Assembly: GCA_963514095.1 (NCBI GenBank)
Contig: OY741276.1
Coordinates: forward strand, 9,257,264-9,321,263
Direction: 5' to 3'
DNA: 64,000 nt
From: Eutrigla gurnardus
Lineage: Eukaryota; Chordata; Actinopteri; Perciformes; Triglidae
Each line of letters opens with the position of its first letter. Position 1 is the first letter of the stretch. The notes beneath the pieces are model-generated. The model ran no database searches and was not told where the DNA came from. It saw only the letters and a program-made list of their open reading frames with translations. The position numbers were made by a program, and so were the translations under genes. Below are positions 41,514 to 55,160 of this stretch, piece by piece.

Positions 41514-41774
41514 TTACTCGTAGTCGTCGTAGCGATTGCTCTCGTCATTGTCGCAGTTAATATAGCGCTGCAGACACCAGTCTTGGTGTTTGAAGTAGCT
41601 GGCTTGGGGCAATAAAATAATCACCCTTTTTGGATTACATTTAAAGAAGCTGATTGTCTCAATTTTATGTTCATATCTTGAATCAGTAATTGGCTTAATT
41701 ACTACGCAGACCCACTTCCTGTGGGCGATTTCTCCCTCGCCCCAGAGCTGAATTTCGGACACACGGACAGGAAG
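41514..41774 (-). CDS. Candidate last coding exon, minus strand, unknown protein
   Basis: On the minus strand a very good acceptor (tatacgcttttcttacag) opens 86 codons in phase 0, closed by TAA at 41516-41514. The product is compact and not low in complexity. It begins LPVRVSEIQLWGEGEIAHRK, then has VCVVIKPI, four Cys (exon residues 23, 46, 67, 74), a second Trp-Cys (HQDWCLQRYI) and an acidic, Tyr-containing end (NDESNRYDDYE) that would suit tyrosine sulfation if secreted. It does not look like translated random DNA. I could not match it to any family from memory. Two more phase-0 candidates lie upstream on the same strand (44329-44436 and 57412-57471), and a poly(A) signal follows at 41205. 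Seen: acceptor, frame, stop, signal. Inferred: the 3' end of a real gene. Confidence 0.5.
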   Translation of the reverse strand, partial: LPVRVSEIQLWGEGEIAHRKWVCVVIKPITDSRYEHKIETISFFKCNPKRVIILLPQASYFKHQDWCLQRYINCDNDESNRYDDYE

Positions 41775-44328
41775 CTGTAAGAAAAGCGTATAATTTTGCA
41801 CTTTATTTTCTATCATATTTTGCACGTATAACATGCTGTATTCCGTACACACAAACATTGACAATTTGTATAATTTATTACAACTATTAAAAAATATTTT
41901 TTGTGTATGTGGCACAAGGAGGGTGGCATCCTAGTGCCCTCTATCGGCCGGCTACACTTGCTGCATGACCAAACATATTAAGCAAATCGGTTAACAATAA
42001 CAACACAGTTCGGAGGACGGTTTGTCCCTGACACTGTATGAAGCATATGTATAATATCAAAGGGCTGCAGATGTATTTGCACAGTACCAAACCAGTGGAG
42101 ATAAGGCAGTTTTTTGTAAGTTTCTGACTAGTTTTTGCTGATGAGGCTCTTGACAGTTGTAAGTAGTTTTCCTTCCCTGTGAGCGCCTTTGGAACAAAAG
42201 ATTTGCTGGCTGTTTCTTTAAAAGTGCTCGGTAATTATGGCATTATTCAGGGCACAATAGCGGCCCGTTAAATACAGGCGCCATGTTGGTAGAAGTCTGT
42301 GATGGAGGAGTTGTGATTAGAGAGAAGAAGAATGTGATTTTCTTCATTAGAATGGGCAGTTTTGTTACACTGCATAATTTTCAATTCCCAAAGGCCTATG
42401 CATCAGAAGATAGAGGAAGATAATGAGATAGAAGGGGTGGTGGTAGGAAGAGCTTTTACTCGAAGCCTCAGATGCAGAATTAAAGAACAATCAAAACAGA
42501 GAACTGAAAAAAGAGGAGAGAAAATTTGCTGGGTCATTTGCAAATATTTCTCAGTGTGTAAGAAACAGAAAAATGCGATCTGTTCTCCTTGTGCTACTTG
42601 TTACTTTATTACAGCTAGTGCAACCAATTAATCAACATAATGCATTTAACCAATTATACTAGATTTAATCTGTAGAGCTAATTTAATATAGATCCTTAGT
42701 GATTTACGAGGGCCAGTTTATTGTTGTGCTGTGTTGGGAGGTCCGATGTCCCTATGGGATATGACTAAGAGGCTTTAAGGAGACCTCAGGAAACATCTAA
42801 ACTGGCACACTATAAATACCTGACAACCTTTTGTTTTCAGAAGATTTCGTAAAAGCTTTTGAACTTGAACTTTTACATTCACAGTTAAGCATTCCTTTTA
42901 TTGTTTCTTAACCTGGAGACCCATTGATCACCTTTCGAGCACATTAAATTCGTTACTTGAAGTCATACGTCATCGTTAACGTCCCCAGTAACACCTGCAC
43001 TTTTCCTTTTGTAACTGTTATGTTGTGCTAAAAGGTGCAATATACTTATTAGGCAAGTCTATATATACACTCCCAAGAAGAGATCTTGACATAATATATG
43101 AAAACACCTTCATCTAGTGTTTTCTTGCTTCTCCTCCCTCATTGTTCATTCACACTAAAAAACGAATTCACCTGCATACAGAAAAATAAGAAGTAAAATT
43201 CCCAAAAGTCTCTCTCTTTGAGTCTCTTCAAAAGGATGGGAGTGAAAGTAAAAGTGATGTTGTGGAAAACCAAAGTTTTTTTAGTACATTTTAGAAAATG
43301 TAACCTTTATGTTGACTCAATGTTATCTTTGTAATTTCTTAGATATTAGATTTCACTTCACCTTTGTTCTATACTGTAAATGTGTTTCATCTCTCTTCCT
43401 TCACATGCATACCTCAATTGCCTTTCTTTTATGTTTCCTACCCTCCATGCTCCATTATCTCTATTTCTATCCAGCCTTTGCTTGACTAATGTGCCCCTGC
43501 TACTCCAATACACACTCAACCACTTCTAAATACTCACACATGGAGACACATACACACTCGCACTAATACACACACAGGCCGTTCAGTTCCGCCAGCTTGT
43601 CGAAGTGTGACTGATTGATTACTACCCAGAAGGCTTGGCTCTGTTGATGTCAGAAACAGGACAGGTACCCCAGACCATGGGGGGCACATAGAAGATGGAT
43701 GTTTCTTTTTCACAACCTCTCACCCTTTCCTTTCCTTGATTTCGCTCTCAATTTCCATCATTAATTGACTCCCACTGATCATTCTAAGAGATTTTATAGC
43801 ATCTGCTGCTAAAATAAGTCAATGTGTAGGTTTTTTCTGTAAATTCAGCTGTCAGCTGTAAATTGTAGTAATGTGTGCACAGCCAGTGCTTGTCCACAGA
43901 CAGGAATGTAAAAAAATGTGGGTACAATTATGCGATTACCTGATTGTATGTTCAATTTCTCAGTTGGGGATGCCCATGTGCACATTTTTGAAAATCAATT
44001 TTACAGCCACAGAATACACAATCAAATGTAACCTAACATTATAATATACAGTAGAATAAGTCCATACATAGACACAGTTTAAGGTCACATTCAGACCAAC
44101 TGTACCCCTGCATGGAAACACGAAGCCCCCTCTTATTTCAATGAGGCCAGTCTGGCGGTGCAACTGTGCTCTGGCAGAAAACCTAAAAAAAACATGGCCA
44201 TCTAGCAAAACGTTGAATGCAACTGACTGCTTTTCTCAGATTGACATCACAGACTTGCACATGCTCTGTCACTTTAGTTCTTTCCTTGTCTCTTTGTGAT
44301 CAAAAGGTTCAGTCTCAGTGCCACATAC
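41775..44328. other. Probable intron of the minus-strand gene; no other gene
   Basis: Plain sequence. A short minus-strand segment at about 43576-43613 reads SHFDKLAELNG after a weak acceptor but has no consensus donor, and I leave it uncalled. Confidence 0.45.
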
Positions 44329-44436
44329 CTTAACATTGTGAAGAACGTTGCGAGCCTTGGTGATCTCTAACGAGCCAGTCATCCATATGATCACAATCCT
44401 GCTGCGGGCCAATGGGTCATGGGTCTTTTGTAACGG
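44329..44436 (-). CDS. Candidate internal coding exon, minus strand
   Basis: On the minus strand tatcag, preceded by a pyrimidine-rich stretch, opens exactly 36 codons that end at aag before a good donor gtatgtgg. Phase is 0 at both ends. The peptide begins PLQKTHDPLARSR. It has a hydrophobic strand with Trp (IVIIWMTG) and ends ITKARNVLHNVK, like part of a mixed alpha/beta domain. It joins in frame to the 41514-41774 exon after an intron of 2554 bp. I do not recognise the family. The acceptor tract is interrupted by purines, so a slightly different start is possible. Confidence 0.45.
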
Positions 44437-45240
44437 CTGATAGTGGAGGTTAGAGGAGAGGAGATAAGGGGACAGGAGTGGAGAGGAAGAGAGAGAAGTG
44501 ATTTCATGAGCTATCACGACTTGTTTATGTGCTTCACCAGCTCATGCCCTCTTTCTCCTCCTCACTTCCTCCCCCTTTCTCAGGTTCAGCTCAGCAGGGA
44601 CCATTAATGAACTGATGCGGGATCTGCCCTTTACTACCCCAACCAGCTGTAACACAGCATTTGCTATAATAACAACTGATGTGGGACCACCCAGTGTTCA
44701 CCCCCAGCCAGGTGTTCTTGGGCACCTGGAAATTTAATGATGTGACCAGGGAACCGACCCTTTCACACTTTGACCAGTTGTCAGTCTCGGCTCCATACCA
44801 CTCATACTACCTTCTGTATTTAAGCCACATCCATAAGACTAGTAGAGAGAGATTAGCACACTAAGCACGCTAGAAAACAGCTGTAACAAGCAGCTGATAA
44901 GAGCTGCTAGTTCTGGTTGCTATAATTTATAGCACTACTACTGCTACCAGTACCACAAGCATGAGTGCTTTTAAGTATTCTGTTACTGTTTCAGCCCTTT
45001 GCAATCACACACCTAATTATTACAAACCTTCAGCTTGGTCTGTCGCTTCTGATTTGACAATAAGAATTAATATGATTGCTGTCACTGCTGTTGATCAGGG
45101 GTGTAGTTATAGTTCTACTTGTCCCTTGAATATTATTTATTTTCCCCAAGCTATACAGTTTTTGCCAGTTTACATTGACTTTGGGATGGTTGAAATAATT
45201 GTTTTAGTCGTCTGGAGTCTTGCTGTGAATTATAGGTCTT
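44437..45240. other. No gene seen
   Basis: Plain sequence between the minus-strand exon and the repeat at 45.24 kb; only short frames. Confidence 0.55.
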
Positions 45241-45460
45241 AAGGTGTGTTCACATCCAATGCAAAGCACATTTTTTCGTGTGGCGCTATTGCATACGAAG
45301 TCAATGCAATGACACGACAATCAGTTAGCGCTGGTGCCGTTGTGCACCATAAATTATGCAAATGTTTTATTAGAGCGAGGTGAAATATTTCCAACTCCAG
45401 TGAAGAATTCAGACGATCAGAGTTGAAATTCTCCTCCTGACGTCATCTTGTACAAATGTT
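45241..45460. mobile_element. Possible MITE-like repeat ('gtgttcacatccaatgcaaagc')
   Basis: The opening aaggtgtgttcacatccaat, followed by 'gtggcgctattgcata' and 'gaagtcaatgcaatgac', matches the wording of non-autonomous DNA elements common in fish. It is degraded and the far end is unclear. Confidence 0.4.
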
Positions 45461-45975
45461 ACTGTGCAGTCAATCAGCCAACACTAATGTTGGTATATTT
45501 TTGCTGAATTTCATTGCGGTGCTGAATCTGCAATGTGAAGTATCCAGATATGGTAAGAATGATAAAGTTGCTAGGGGAGGTCCTGCTGGGAATTATTTCA
45601 CAATTTGCGGAGCTTTTCGTCTCCAAGAACAAAATTGTATTGTGTGAACTGCAAAAGTGTTGGAGAGGTGAAGGAGATGCTATTTTTATTTCTCGAAAAC
45701 ATTTCCAATACTATTTATGAGTCTGTGTCTCTCATCTATTTTTCTGTTGCTCTTTCACACACTTTTTATGCATATTTGGCCAAATACATTTGCACCTTTG
45801 TCCAATAACCATTTGCATATTGCGCTCTGCAGAAAAGACTGTAACTTCAAATTGCCTCCTTCATCATGGCTGGCGTTTCAGCAGGGAGTGTGTCTCTAGG
45901 CCCCTTGAACCCCCCACGGAGCTAAGCTCAGTGTGGAGTAAATCCCTAAACCTGTCTCCCTCAGATAGATTACAC

Positions 45976-45979
<4 letters not shown>
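45461..45979. other. No gene seen
   Basis: Short overlapping plus-strand frames (up to 67 codons) without splice context; probably a continuation of degraded repeat sequence. Confidence 0.5.
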
Positions 45980-46053
<74 letters not shown>

Positions 46054-46070
46054 TCTCTCCCTCCCCCTCT
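45980..46070. repeat. (TC)n microsatellite, about 35 perfect units plus imperfect tail
   Basis: Perfect to 46049, then cc-interrupted to about 46070. The Leu-Ser and Arg-Glu translations across it are artefacts. Confidence 0.98.
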
Positions 46071-46799
46071 CACCTTCACATACGCATGCACACAGGTTAA
46101 CAAACTCCCATAGCTCTGGACTACACGCTGGGCTCTTTTCCATATTTCCCCAACAACCTTGACGATTGCCATCATACAGTTTGATAAAAAATAATTTGCA
46201 TTTTATGCAACTGAATAGGGAATTCTGTTTCTTGGCGCATCTTGCAAACTCTTTCATATTTTCCTTTTTTAGACTTTAGAGGAATCTTAGTCTTGTGTGG
46301 AATAAATAGTATTAGATTAGTATAGTTCTGTGTCTGAGTTCTGAATATTTGACAAAATTCAGCTCCTAGAAATGAAGTCAATGAAACCTTTTTGAAATCT
46401 AGAACTCTATAAATTATAATGTAAATACACTTTGAAGTTATGGATGTAATTCATCAGATCAAATGACTGGAGTGTCATCAAGCGCCCATGATAAATGGTA
46501 TTAGTAGTACCTTTTGCATCTCTTGGATATATTTTTTTCATAGATAATGAAAAATGATGATGGCTGTTATGACAGATAAGGAACAGCATGGTGGTGTTCT
46601 AGCCAATGATTAGAATAATGTGGTCACAGCTTCCAATTTGGATAGTCACTGGGTGGTGACCATTGCAACATGTGTTTTAAGTCTCTTTTTAATACTAAAG
46701 TTTGATATGGGTCCTGGTTTGAAATCATTTCTGGTTGAAGGTCGATTAACAAGGCCAACAGAGAGGACGAAAGGTCACTCTGATGTCTGACCAACATTT
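46071..46799. other. No gene seen
   Basis: AT-rich sequence with short minus-strand frames only. Confidence 0.55.
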
Positions 46800-46950
46800 T
46801 TTTAATAGGTTTTATTTTTTTGTCCATTTGTCTTTTTTATTAAGGACAGAGAAGAAGGGGGAGAGAGAGGGAATGACGCACAGCGTAGGGCCACAGGTCG
46901 GACTAGAACCACTTAAGGAAACTGCGTTCGTATATGGGGCAAGTCATTGA
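46800..46950 (-). mobile_element. tRNA-derived SINE, minus orientation
   Basis: Read on the minus strand, the element starts near 46950 with a degraded tRNA-like head containing a B box, GGTTCTAGTCC (46910-46900), one mismatch from the Pol III consensus. It then has ctgtggccctacgctgtgcg and a purine/pyrimidine segment ('agagagaggg' on the plus strand), and ends in an A/T-rich tail near 46800. The order of words ('atatggggc', 'gactagaacc', 'ccacaggtcgg', 'gaatgacgc') matches a SINE-like repeat common in spiny-rayed fish. The A box is not clear, and the copy looks old. Confidence 0.55.
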
Positions 46951-47068
46951 AACGGTTATTCATCCCCGAGATTTTCTTCCTCTTGCTCGTGAAAGTGCTA
47001 CCCATTTGTAGCATAATGCAGTTATCACACTTGAAACGGCCTTTAAAAGTAACTAGGTCTTCTTTTAG

Positions 47069-47158
47069 CGTGCTTTAAGTGAGGAGAAACAACCATATGT
47101 GAATGACTGGAGGGAGAAGATGCAGAAGCAGATTCAAGGTGTCATCCCTGAGGGCTGA
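47069..47158 (+). other. Open segment after a splice acceptor, faintly HMG-box-like
   Basis: ggtcttcttttag leads into 29 open codons and a TGA at 47156-47158. The peptide runs RALSEEKQPYVNDWREKMQK. The EEKQPY core followed by a charged helix recalls the second half of HMG boxes, where 'EEKxPY' is common, but the remainder does not follow the family. It may be a pseudogene scrap or chance. Confidence 0.15.
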
Positions 47159-47610
47159 TGAAGGAGTATGCAAAAACTCAAGGAAAACAACATATTGCTT
47201 CAAGTTTTAATTGGAGCAAGTTAATGGTCCGTGAAGACTTGTGTATTAGTCACTAAGACAAGCTGTTCTGATCAAAAATGTGTCAGTACTGTATGTGTTT
47301 GTGTGTGGATGTGTGTGTCGCCACATAAAAAGTTAGCTTTTCTGTGTGTCTGCCTGTTTTGCGTCGAGCCTCCAGGGGGGAACACTATTAGACTGCTATC
47401 TTCTGCCACCAAACTTTTTCTTCAATTATATTTCTCAGAAACTTAGTAGGAGAGCTTTTAGACGGATAGCCTTTGTAAGCATATAGGGCATCCTTGCTTT
47501 ATTATAAGAACTAAACAATAATTATATATTAATTTACAACATGTTACATTTTAAAGGTAGATAAGAGAAAGGGAATGAAAAAGATTCCTCAGTTTAAGTC
47601 GCAACAAGTC

Positions 47611-47612
<2 letters not shown>

Positions 47613-47645
<33 letters not shown>
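47613..47645. repeat. (GT)16 microsatellite
   Basis: A perfect GT run. Confidence 0.97.
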
Positions 47646-47646
<1 letters not shown>

Positions 47647-49334
47647 TAAGGACTGACGTGTTTGCATGTGTGTTTATCTCAGGGAGAAGGAGAAAGCTAG
47701 TGTGATATGAATACAGTGTCATCTTTATCAGTCGTCACCACAGTTAATGGGGTGGACGGCTTTAAACGCACAACCATGAGCGGGAAATGAGGCAATTCGA
47801 TTAAGATGACGTATATGTTGTTGTTACAGAGCAGTTCATATTACAGCTCAGTCAATATATTATTTACTTATTAAATTCCACAGTGTGTTTCCGCCAAATT
47901 AAATGAAATTACCATTTTGTCATTTTCATTGTTGAAGGAAACACCATCATTCTATCAGTGCTCTTCCATCCGATTTTATTTCTTTTTATGAAATTACAGA
48001 AACAAATGAGTATTATGTAACTCTCCTACAGCTTGTTACCAGTTTAAAAATATACAATGAGTTATGTGAACGTCTGAGAGGTTGTACTAGTACATCACTT
48101 TGAGCTCAACACTAGCAAGTCTATTAAGGTGATGTTTAGGAGGCATAATGTTTACCATGTTCACTGTTTTAGTGTTGGCATGATAACATTTGCTGATTAC
48201 TGTAGCACCAAACACAGAGTACAGCCAAGGCTGTCATCTAGCAGCAAACTAACATTTTGTTATTTATAGGCCTCTACATCTTTTTTTGTGTCATAGGCTA
48301 TGCATTCCTATTAGAGGAAAAAAACACATTTGGTATAAGCAAAAGTAGTTTGTTTTTCAAAATTGCGCTTAACCGATTGATGGATCATTATATAATAAAG
48401 TGCTTACAATTTGCAGGCCCATGTCTGACCCATGCCACTGTTGGCGTTGCTAGTAAGTATAGAAGATTAACAACACAATGTTGAAAAGACTGAGAGGTCT
48501 CTGAGGGTAGGGTCATTTTTATGATGATGAAAGTTTTTGATGATCCTCGATGTGATAATGTAGTTAATATTGATGTCAGGATAAAGCCAATGAGGATGTT
48601 GTTGGGCGAGGATGAATTATTAGCATTATTTTTCATAGCTTTCACTTCACATGACTGTTTTAAGAGACAGAGGGCTAGATGGATAAAAAAAAAAGCAGCT
48701 TAGCTGTTTGTATTTTGAATTTGGAGCATTTGGAAACAGCATGAAAGTCAAGTGAGTGTGAAAAGAACGACTTGAAGAAAGAGAGAGGCTACAAAGTGAT
48801 AAAACCAGCGACACAGAGGACGGATAGCAGAAGTAAGGTCTAAGTTTTGTATTTAATCCTCCTGCTGTTTGTGTCTGCAGCTCTCTTAGGAGCACTAAAG
48901 CTTCCAAGGGAAGACGTCTTTATTACAACATATCCCCACACCACATTTAACCTGCCCAGCATGTCCTCTTCCCTATCCCCTTCTCTCCTCTCAGCAGCTT
49001 TTTTTGCAGGGTTTTCTGTTTTTTTTGTTTCCGTCTTTGCTTCTTTTGAGCACCTTAACATATATTCGCAGGTCTTTTCACTGTAACAATACATCAGAAT
49101 GGGTAGTGTTACAGGCCCACTTACTTTGATCTATTCAATTCAAGCAAGACATTTATGCTACTTACATCCCTACTCACCACACACCATAACCTTGGTGTGA
49201 GCCTAGCCGGGCAGGGGCACATATTCTCTTATCCCTTTGTATGTATGTGTGTGTGTTCTTTTATATGTACAAGCTTGTGTGTATGGTGGTAAGCGTTATT
49301 GGCTGGTTAAAGTCTGAATGGTTGTGTATATCAG
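47646..49334. other. No gene seen
   Basis: Plain AT-rich sequence. Opposed short frames near 48.85-49.09 kb cover a pyrimidine-rich stretch and lack donors. Confidence 0.55.
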
Positions 49335-49402
49335 GCGGTGTTTATGTGCTGCTCAGGGGTGAACTTGAAGTGTGCGCTGCAGAGAGATCACTATATTTGA
49401 AG
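49335..49402 (+). other. Exon-like segment, faintly cyclic-nucleotide-binding-like
   Basis: Between atatcag and a strong donor (gaag before gtgagtaa) lie 68 nt, open in one frame that runs to the donor: two bases plus 22 codons, including VYVLLRGELEVCAAERSLYL. The pattern of hydrophobic strand, Gly-Glu and hydrophobic strand recalls beta strands of cyclic-nucleotide-binding domains. The acceptor is UG-rich rather than pyrimidine-rich, and no partner exon is seen, so this may be chance. Confidence 0.18.
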
Positions 49403-50505
49403 GTGAGTAAAGCTGGTAAAATAAGCTGGTTATGTTTGTCCGCAGTAGTCGGTGTTCACTCATTAAATTCAGGTTTGGCAGTTTTGCAGGGCAAGTTTGG
49501 CCTCACTTGAGAATTCCCATTATATATGAAAGACTTGCACCAAATATAATATAACTCTATATATGTAGCCTTCATGTAATATTTAGTGCTTCTCTGAAGA
49601 GTGTTGCGTTGCCAAAAATAGTCGGGTTTTATCACCTGTTATTTACTGCAAAACACGAACATTTTGTGTTTAAATATGCAAATGAGGCCTTCAAAATCTG
49701 AGCATTCAATAAAGCTAGATTAAAAAAAATATAGTTTATTTAGTTGACATTTAATCAAAGGTTTTACAGAGCAGCCATAAAAAAATCTAACTTCACCATG
49801 TTTTAGGGATAAAATGTTATGTAAATCACTATATGATATATGAGCAAAACCCTCTTTAAAAACGTAACAGTATAAGATAGGAATGGAACTGAAAAAGTTG
49901 TTGTATGTAAGTGCTACTGAAGTGCAGATTTCTGGTGCAGAGTATCGTAAACAGGGTAAATTAATTTTTGTGTTTTGTAATTTTTCAAAGCCTATTCATA
50001 TTTATGTTTAAATATGCTAACTTATCGTGGAATTAGGAGAAGTCTACGGGAGCAAATAGACAAAGTAGTAGTAAAATAAAAACATAAATGTGTATTTTGG
50101 ATGTTTTCCTTCCACTATTCTGAAAATAGCCCAAAATCTCAAAAATTACAAATGCATGAAAAATAATGATTTTGCCCGGGGTGTCTCTGCTAGAGCTTTA
50201 ATAACATGTAATGACGGTTATTTGGAGCATCAAAAAGCAAAAGCTAAACAACATGATTCCACCCTCTTGTTACCGTTCTGGGAATGAGTGGATTTTTTTC
50301 CGATATGAGACGAGTTGTAACTGAACTACTTGACACATTTAAGTGACAGCTCCTGCAGTTGAGGTTTATCACTCTAACATCACGTTTTGAGCCCCACAGA
50401 AGACGCTGATCGATCACTACAGCAGGAGCACACTTTTAAACAATGATTGACACTGATTTTGTGTCACGAAGACACATGCAGTACACTGGGTAATGCTAAA
50501 GGATA

Positions 50506-50509
<4 letters not shown>
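49403..50509. other. No gene seen
   Basis: AT-rich sequence without long frames. The repeated use of phrases such as 'tttaaatatgc' suggests an old interspersed repeat, but I cannot place it. Confidence 0.45.

Positions 50510-50599
<90 letters not shown>
50510..50599. repeat. (AC)45 microsatellite
   Basis: A perfect AC run of 90 bp. Confidence 0.98.
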
Positions 50600-50602
<3 letters not shown>

Positions 50603-51468
50603 CTTTATGTAACCCTTAGATAGTGCCCTTGCCCTCAGCTGCCACTGGCTAATGTGTTGCACTTGGAGGTGGTGAAATTCGGTCATAGATGCTGGCACTT
50701 GCCTGCGGTCTCTCACACATTAACACACACTCACAAACACAAACACACAAATGTGCAAACTTGTCCCCGAGGGTGTGACAAGAGGACACTGAATGAAAGG
50801 ACGCTGAGAAACGGTCATCTCTGACGCAGATTAACTCAGACAGCCATGTTCCTTCCAACAGCACAGAAAATAACCTTTTACATTACACTGCTTCACATGT
50901 TGGTATACAGCATCTATATGCAGCCAGTAATGCAGTAGCATTGAAACAAAGTTAATTGCTTTTTAAAAACTTTCACAAAATTCAAATACACTGCACCCAC
51001 AGGCATTAACTTCACACTTATCCAGACTCCTTCTGTATTTCCTCAAATTTAAATGGTTTGGTTGTATTTCATTATATCCTCTGTTTGGACCTTCTCTTCT
51101 CACTGGACTGTGTGTCAAAATGTGATGTTTAATTACTGTACCTCCGCCACATTCCCATCCAGTGACCTTCAGGTGTACAGCAGAGAATGATGCTGCTTAG
51201 TTGTGCGTGTGTGGGTTGATAGAAATTGTCCCATTTGTCCTGGAAACCAATTATTTGCTTCCTTTGAATAATTGCGCAATGTTGGTTAAGGTCACAGAAA
51301 GACGACTTCAATTCATCATGTCTCCATTTTACTTTGACTCTATACCCACAATACAGTCATTACAAATAATAACTGACGGTAAACATGCATACAACTCTTT
51401 ATAGCTGTCCTTTGAAGTCCTTGAGAATCAGCACAGATTCACGTGATGGAAGCAAAACCACATCATGT

Positions 51469-51469
<1 letters not shown>
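50600..51469. other. No gene seen
   Basis: Plain sequence with short frames only. Confidence 0.55.

Positions 51470-51523
<54 letters not shown>
51470..51523. repeat. (CA)27 microsatellite
   Basis: A perfect CA run. Confidence 0.98.
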
Positions 51524-53734
<2,211 letters not shown>

Positions 53735-54215
53735 AGAGTGACAAACACGGTGAGAGAGGGAATAAATGTTTTGTCTCCTGTGTTCTCAAGGCTTTTGAGG
53801 AAACGATGAGTAAACAAGTTTAAGCTTCTTACAGTGATTGTGGAGACTTTGTGGAGAATGTTAAGCCGTTTCTTCAATCAAATCAAAAACCCATAGTGAA
53901 AAAACTTTTTTTTTGTACTGAGAGTAATTCTTGACCAGGTGTAGTATCTTTCTCGAGTTTTGTTTTCACCCTGAGGAGGTCAAAAATCCGAGCAGACTTG
54001 AGCTGGGCTAAGGCACATTATTCAGTTAAAAATGATTACTTTTTGCATTTAATAGAGTAAAACTTACTTGTATACACATTTATAAAAGAGTGTGAACATT
54101 TTATTTAAAAACAATAAGGAATGTTTTTAATTGTAATCTTTAGACATCTATGTTCAGATCTAAATATGTGGATATACGATCCGATAACTGATTGGCACAC
54201 ACTTTATTATTTGGA

Positions 54216-54490
54216 CAGAGCCAGCTAGCTGTTCTCCCTGTTTAAATTCCATTTACATTCATAGTTTGCCTACAGATAGGAGAGTAGTAGCTCCTGATGT
54301 TACTCTCCAAATAAGCATATTTCTCAAAACTATTACTTCAATGCAATGAAAAGCACTTGGGTAAGGTTAAGGAAAGATTATGGTGATGGTTAAAGGGAAA
54401 GTTTGACATTTGGGGAAATATGCATATTCACTCTCTTGCCAAGAGTTGGATGAGCAGTTTGATGCCAATCATGCTCATCAAAGCTACGGC
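54216..54490. mobile_element. Pieces of the 'ctaagctaagctaa' family in opposite orientations
   Basis: At 54216-54250 the words ggacagagccagctagctgt match the 5' part of the family on the plus strand. At 54394-54490 the words gtttgacatttggggaaata and 'cttgccaagagttggatgag' match its 3' part on the minus strand. The same family occurs at 30.2 kb. Two insertions or an internal inversion would explain the layout. Confidence 0.5.
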
Positions 54491-55110
54491 CAGCAGCCAG
54501 TTTTAAGTGACCAACTCCACTTTCAAAAGTCTTTCTGTCATCTCTTCATCTCTCCATCGCTGTCTCTCCAGAATGTCCACTATCTATCTTATCTCCCTCC
54601 TTCCTTCCTTGCCTAGAACGGATCTGTGTCTCTTTAACCTTCTCTCCAACGCCGGCTTTCATCTCTTTTGGTCACCTTGCATCCCGCTGCCTCTCACCTC
54701 CACTTCTAACCCGCTCACCATGCCTCCATACATCCTTTGACTGCAGCCAGTTTCCGTTCCCTCTGTCCTCTCTTCCGATACCGTTCTCCTTCACCGCCAG
54801 CTCCCCTTCTGCTTTTTGTTTTTAGTTTACTCCTTTTATGGTCTGTAGCTTTCCCACAACCGTCCCTCGCTGTTCAGTCCCTCCCACTATTCACCTATCT
54901 CTCCTTCTCTGCCTCCTTCCCTCTGTCCAACAGATCTTTCTCTGCATGTCTTTGTACACCTGAGAGCACACTACCATCTGCTCAATACGTTTCTTGCCTT
55001 ACCTTACATCTTTTAGTATCCTGTCCCGCTCCTCTCTTCTCTGTTTTCTCTGAATACATCTAAATACATCAGTATCTCCTTCAGGAATCGCACTTTTGAA
55101 CAATTTTTTT

Positions 55111-55114
<4 letters not shown>
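54491..55114. other. Pyrimidine-rich stretch, no gene
   Basis: A C/T-rich 500-base stretch keeps plus frames open (up to 108 codons) with Leu/Ser/Pro-rich translations. This is compositional. Confidence 0.6.
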
Positions 55115-55159
<45 letters not shown>

Positions 55160-55160
55160 C
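55115..55160. repeat. (AT)n array followed by a T tract
   Basis: About 14 AT units, then about 17 T. A pattern common at low-complexity junctions and retroposon tails, but no retroposon body is seen beside it. Confidence 0.95.

Noticed and set aside
43576..43613. Minus-strand segment reading SHFDKLAELNG
   Set aside because: The acceptor lacks a pyrimidine tract and the only donor candidate is inside a TG-rich word.
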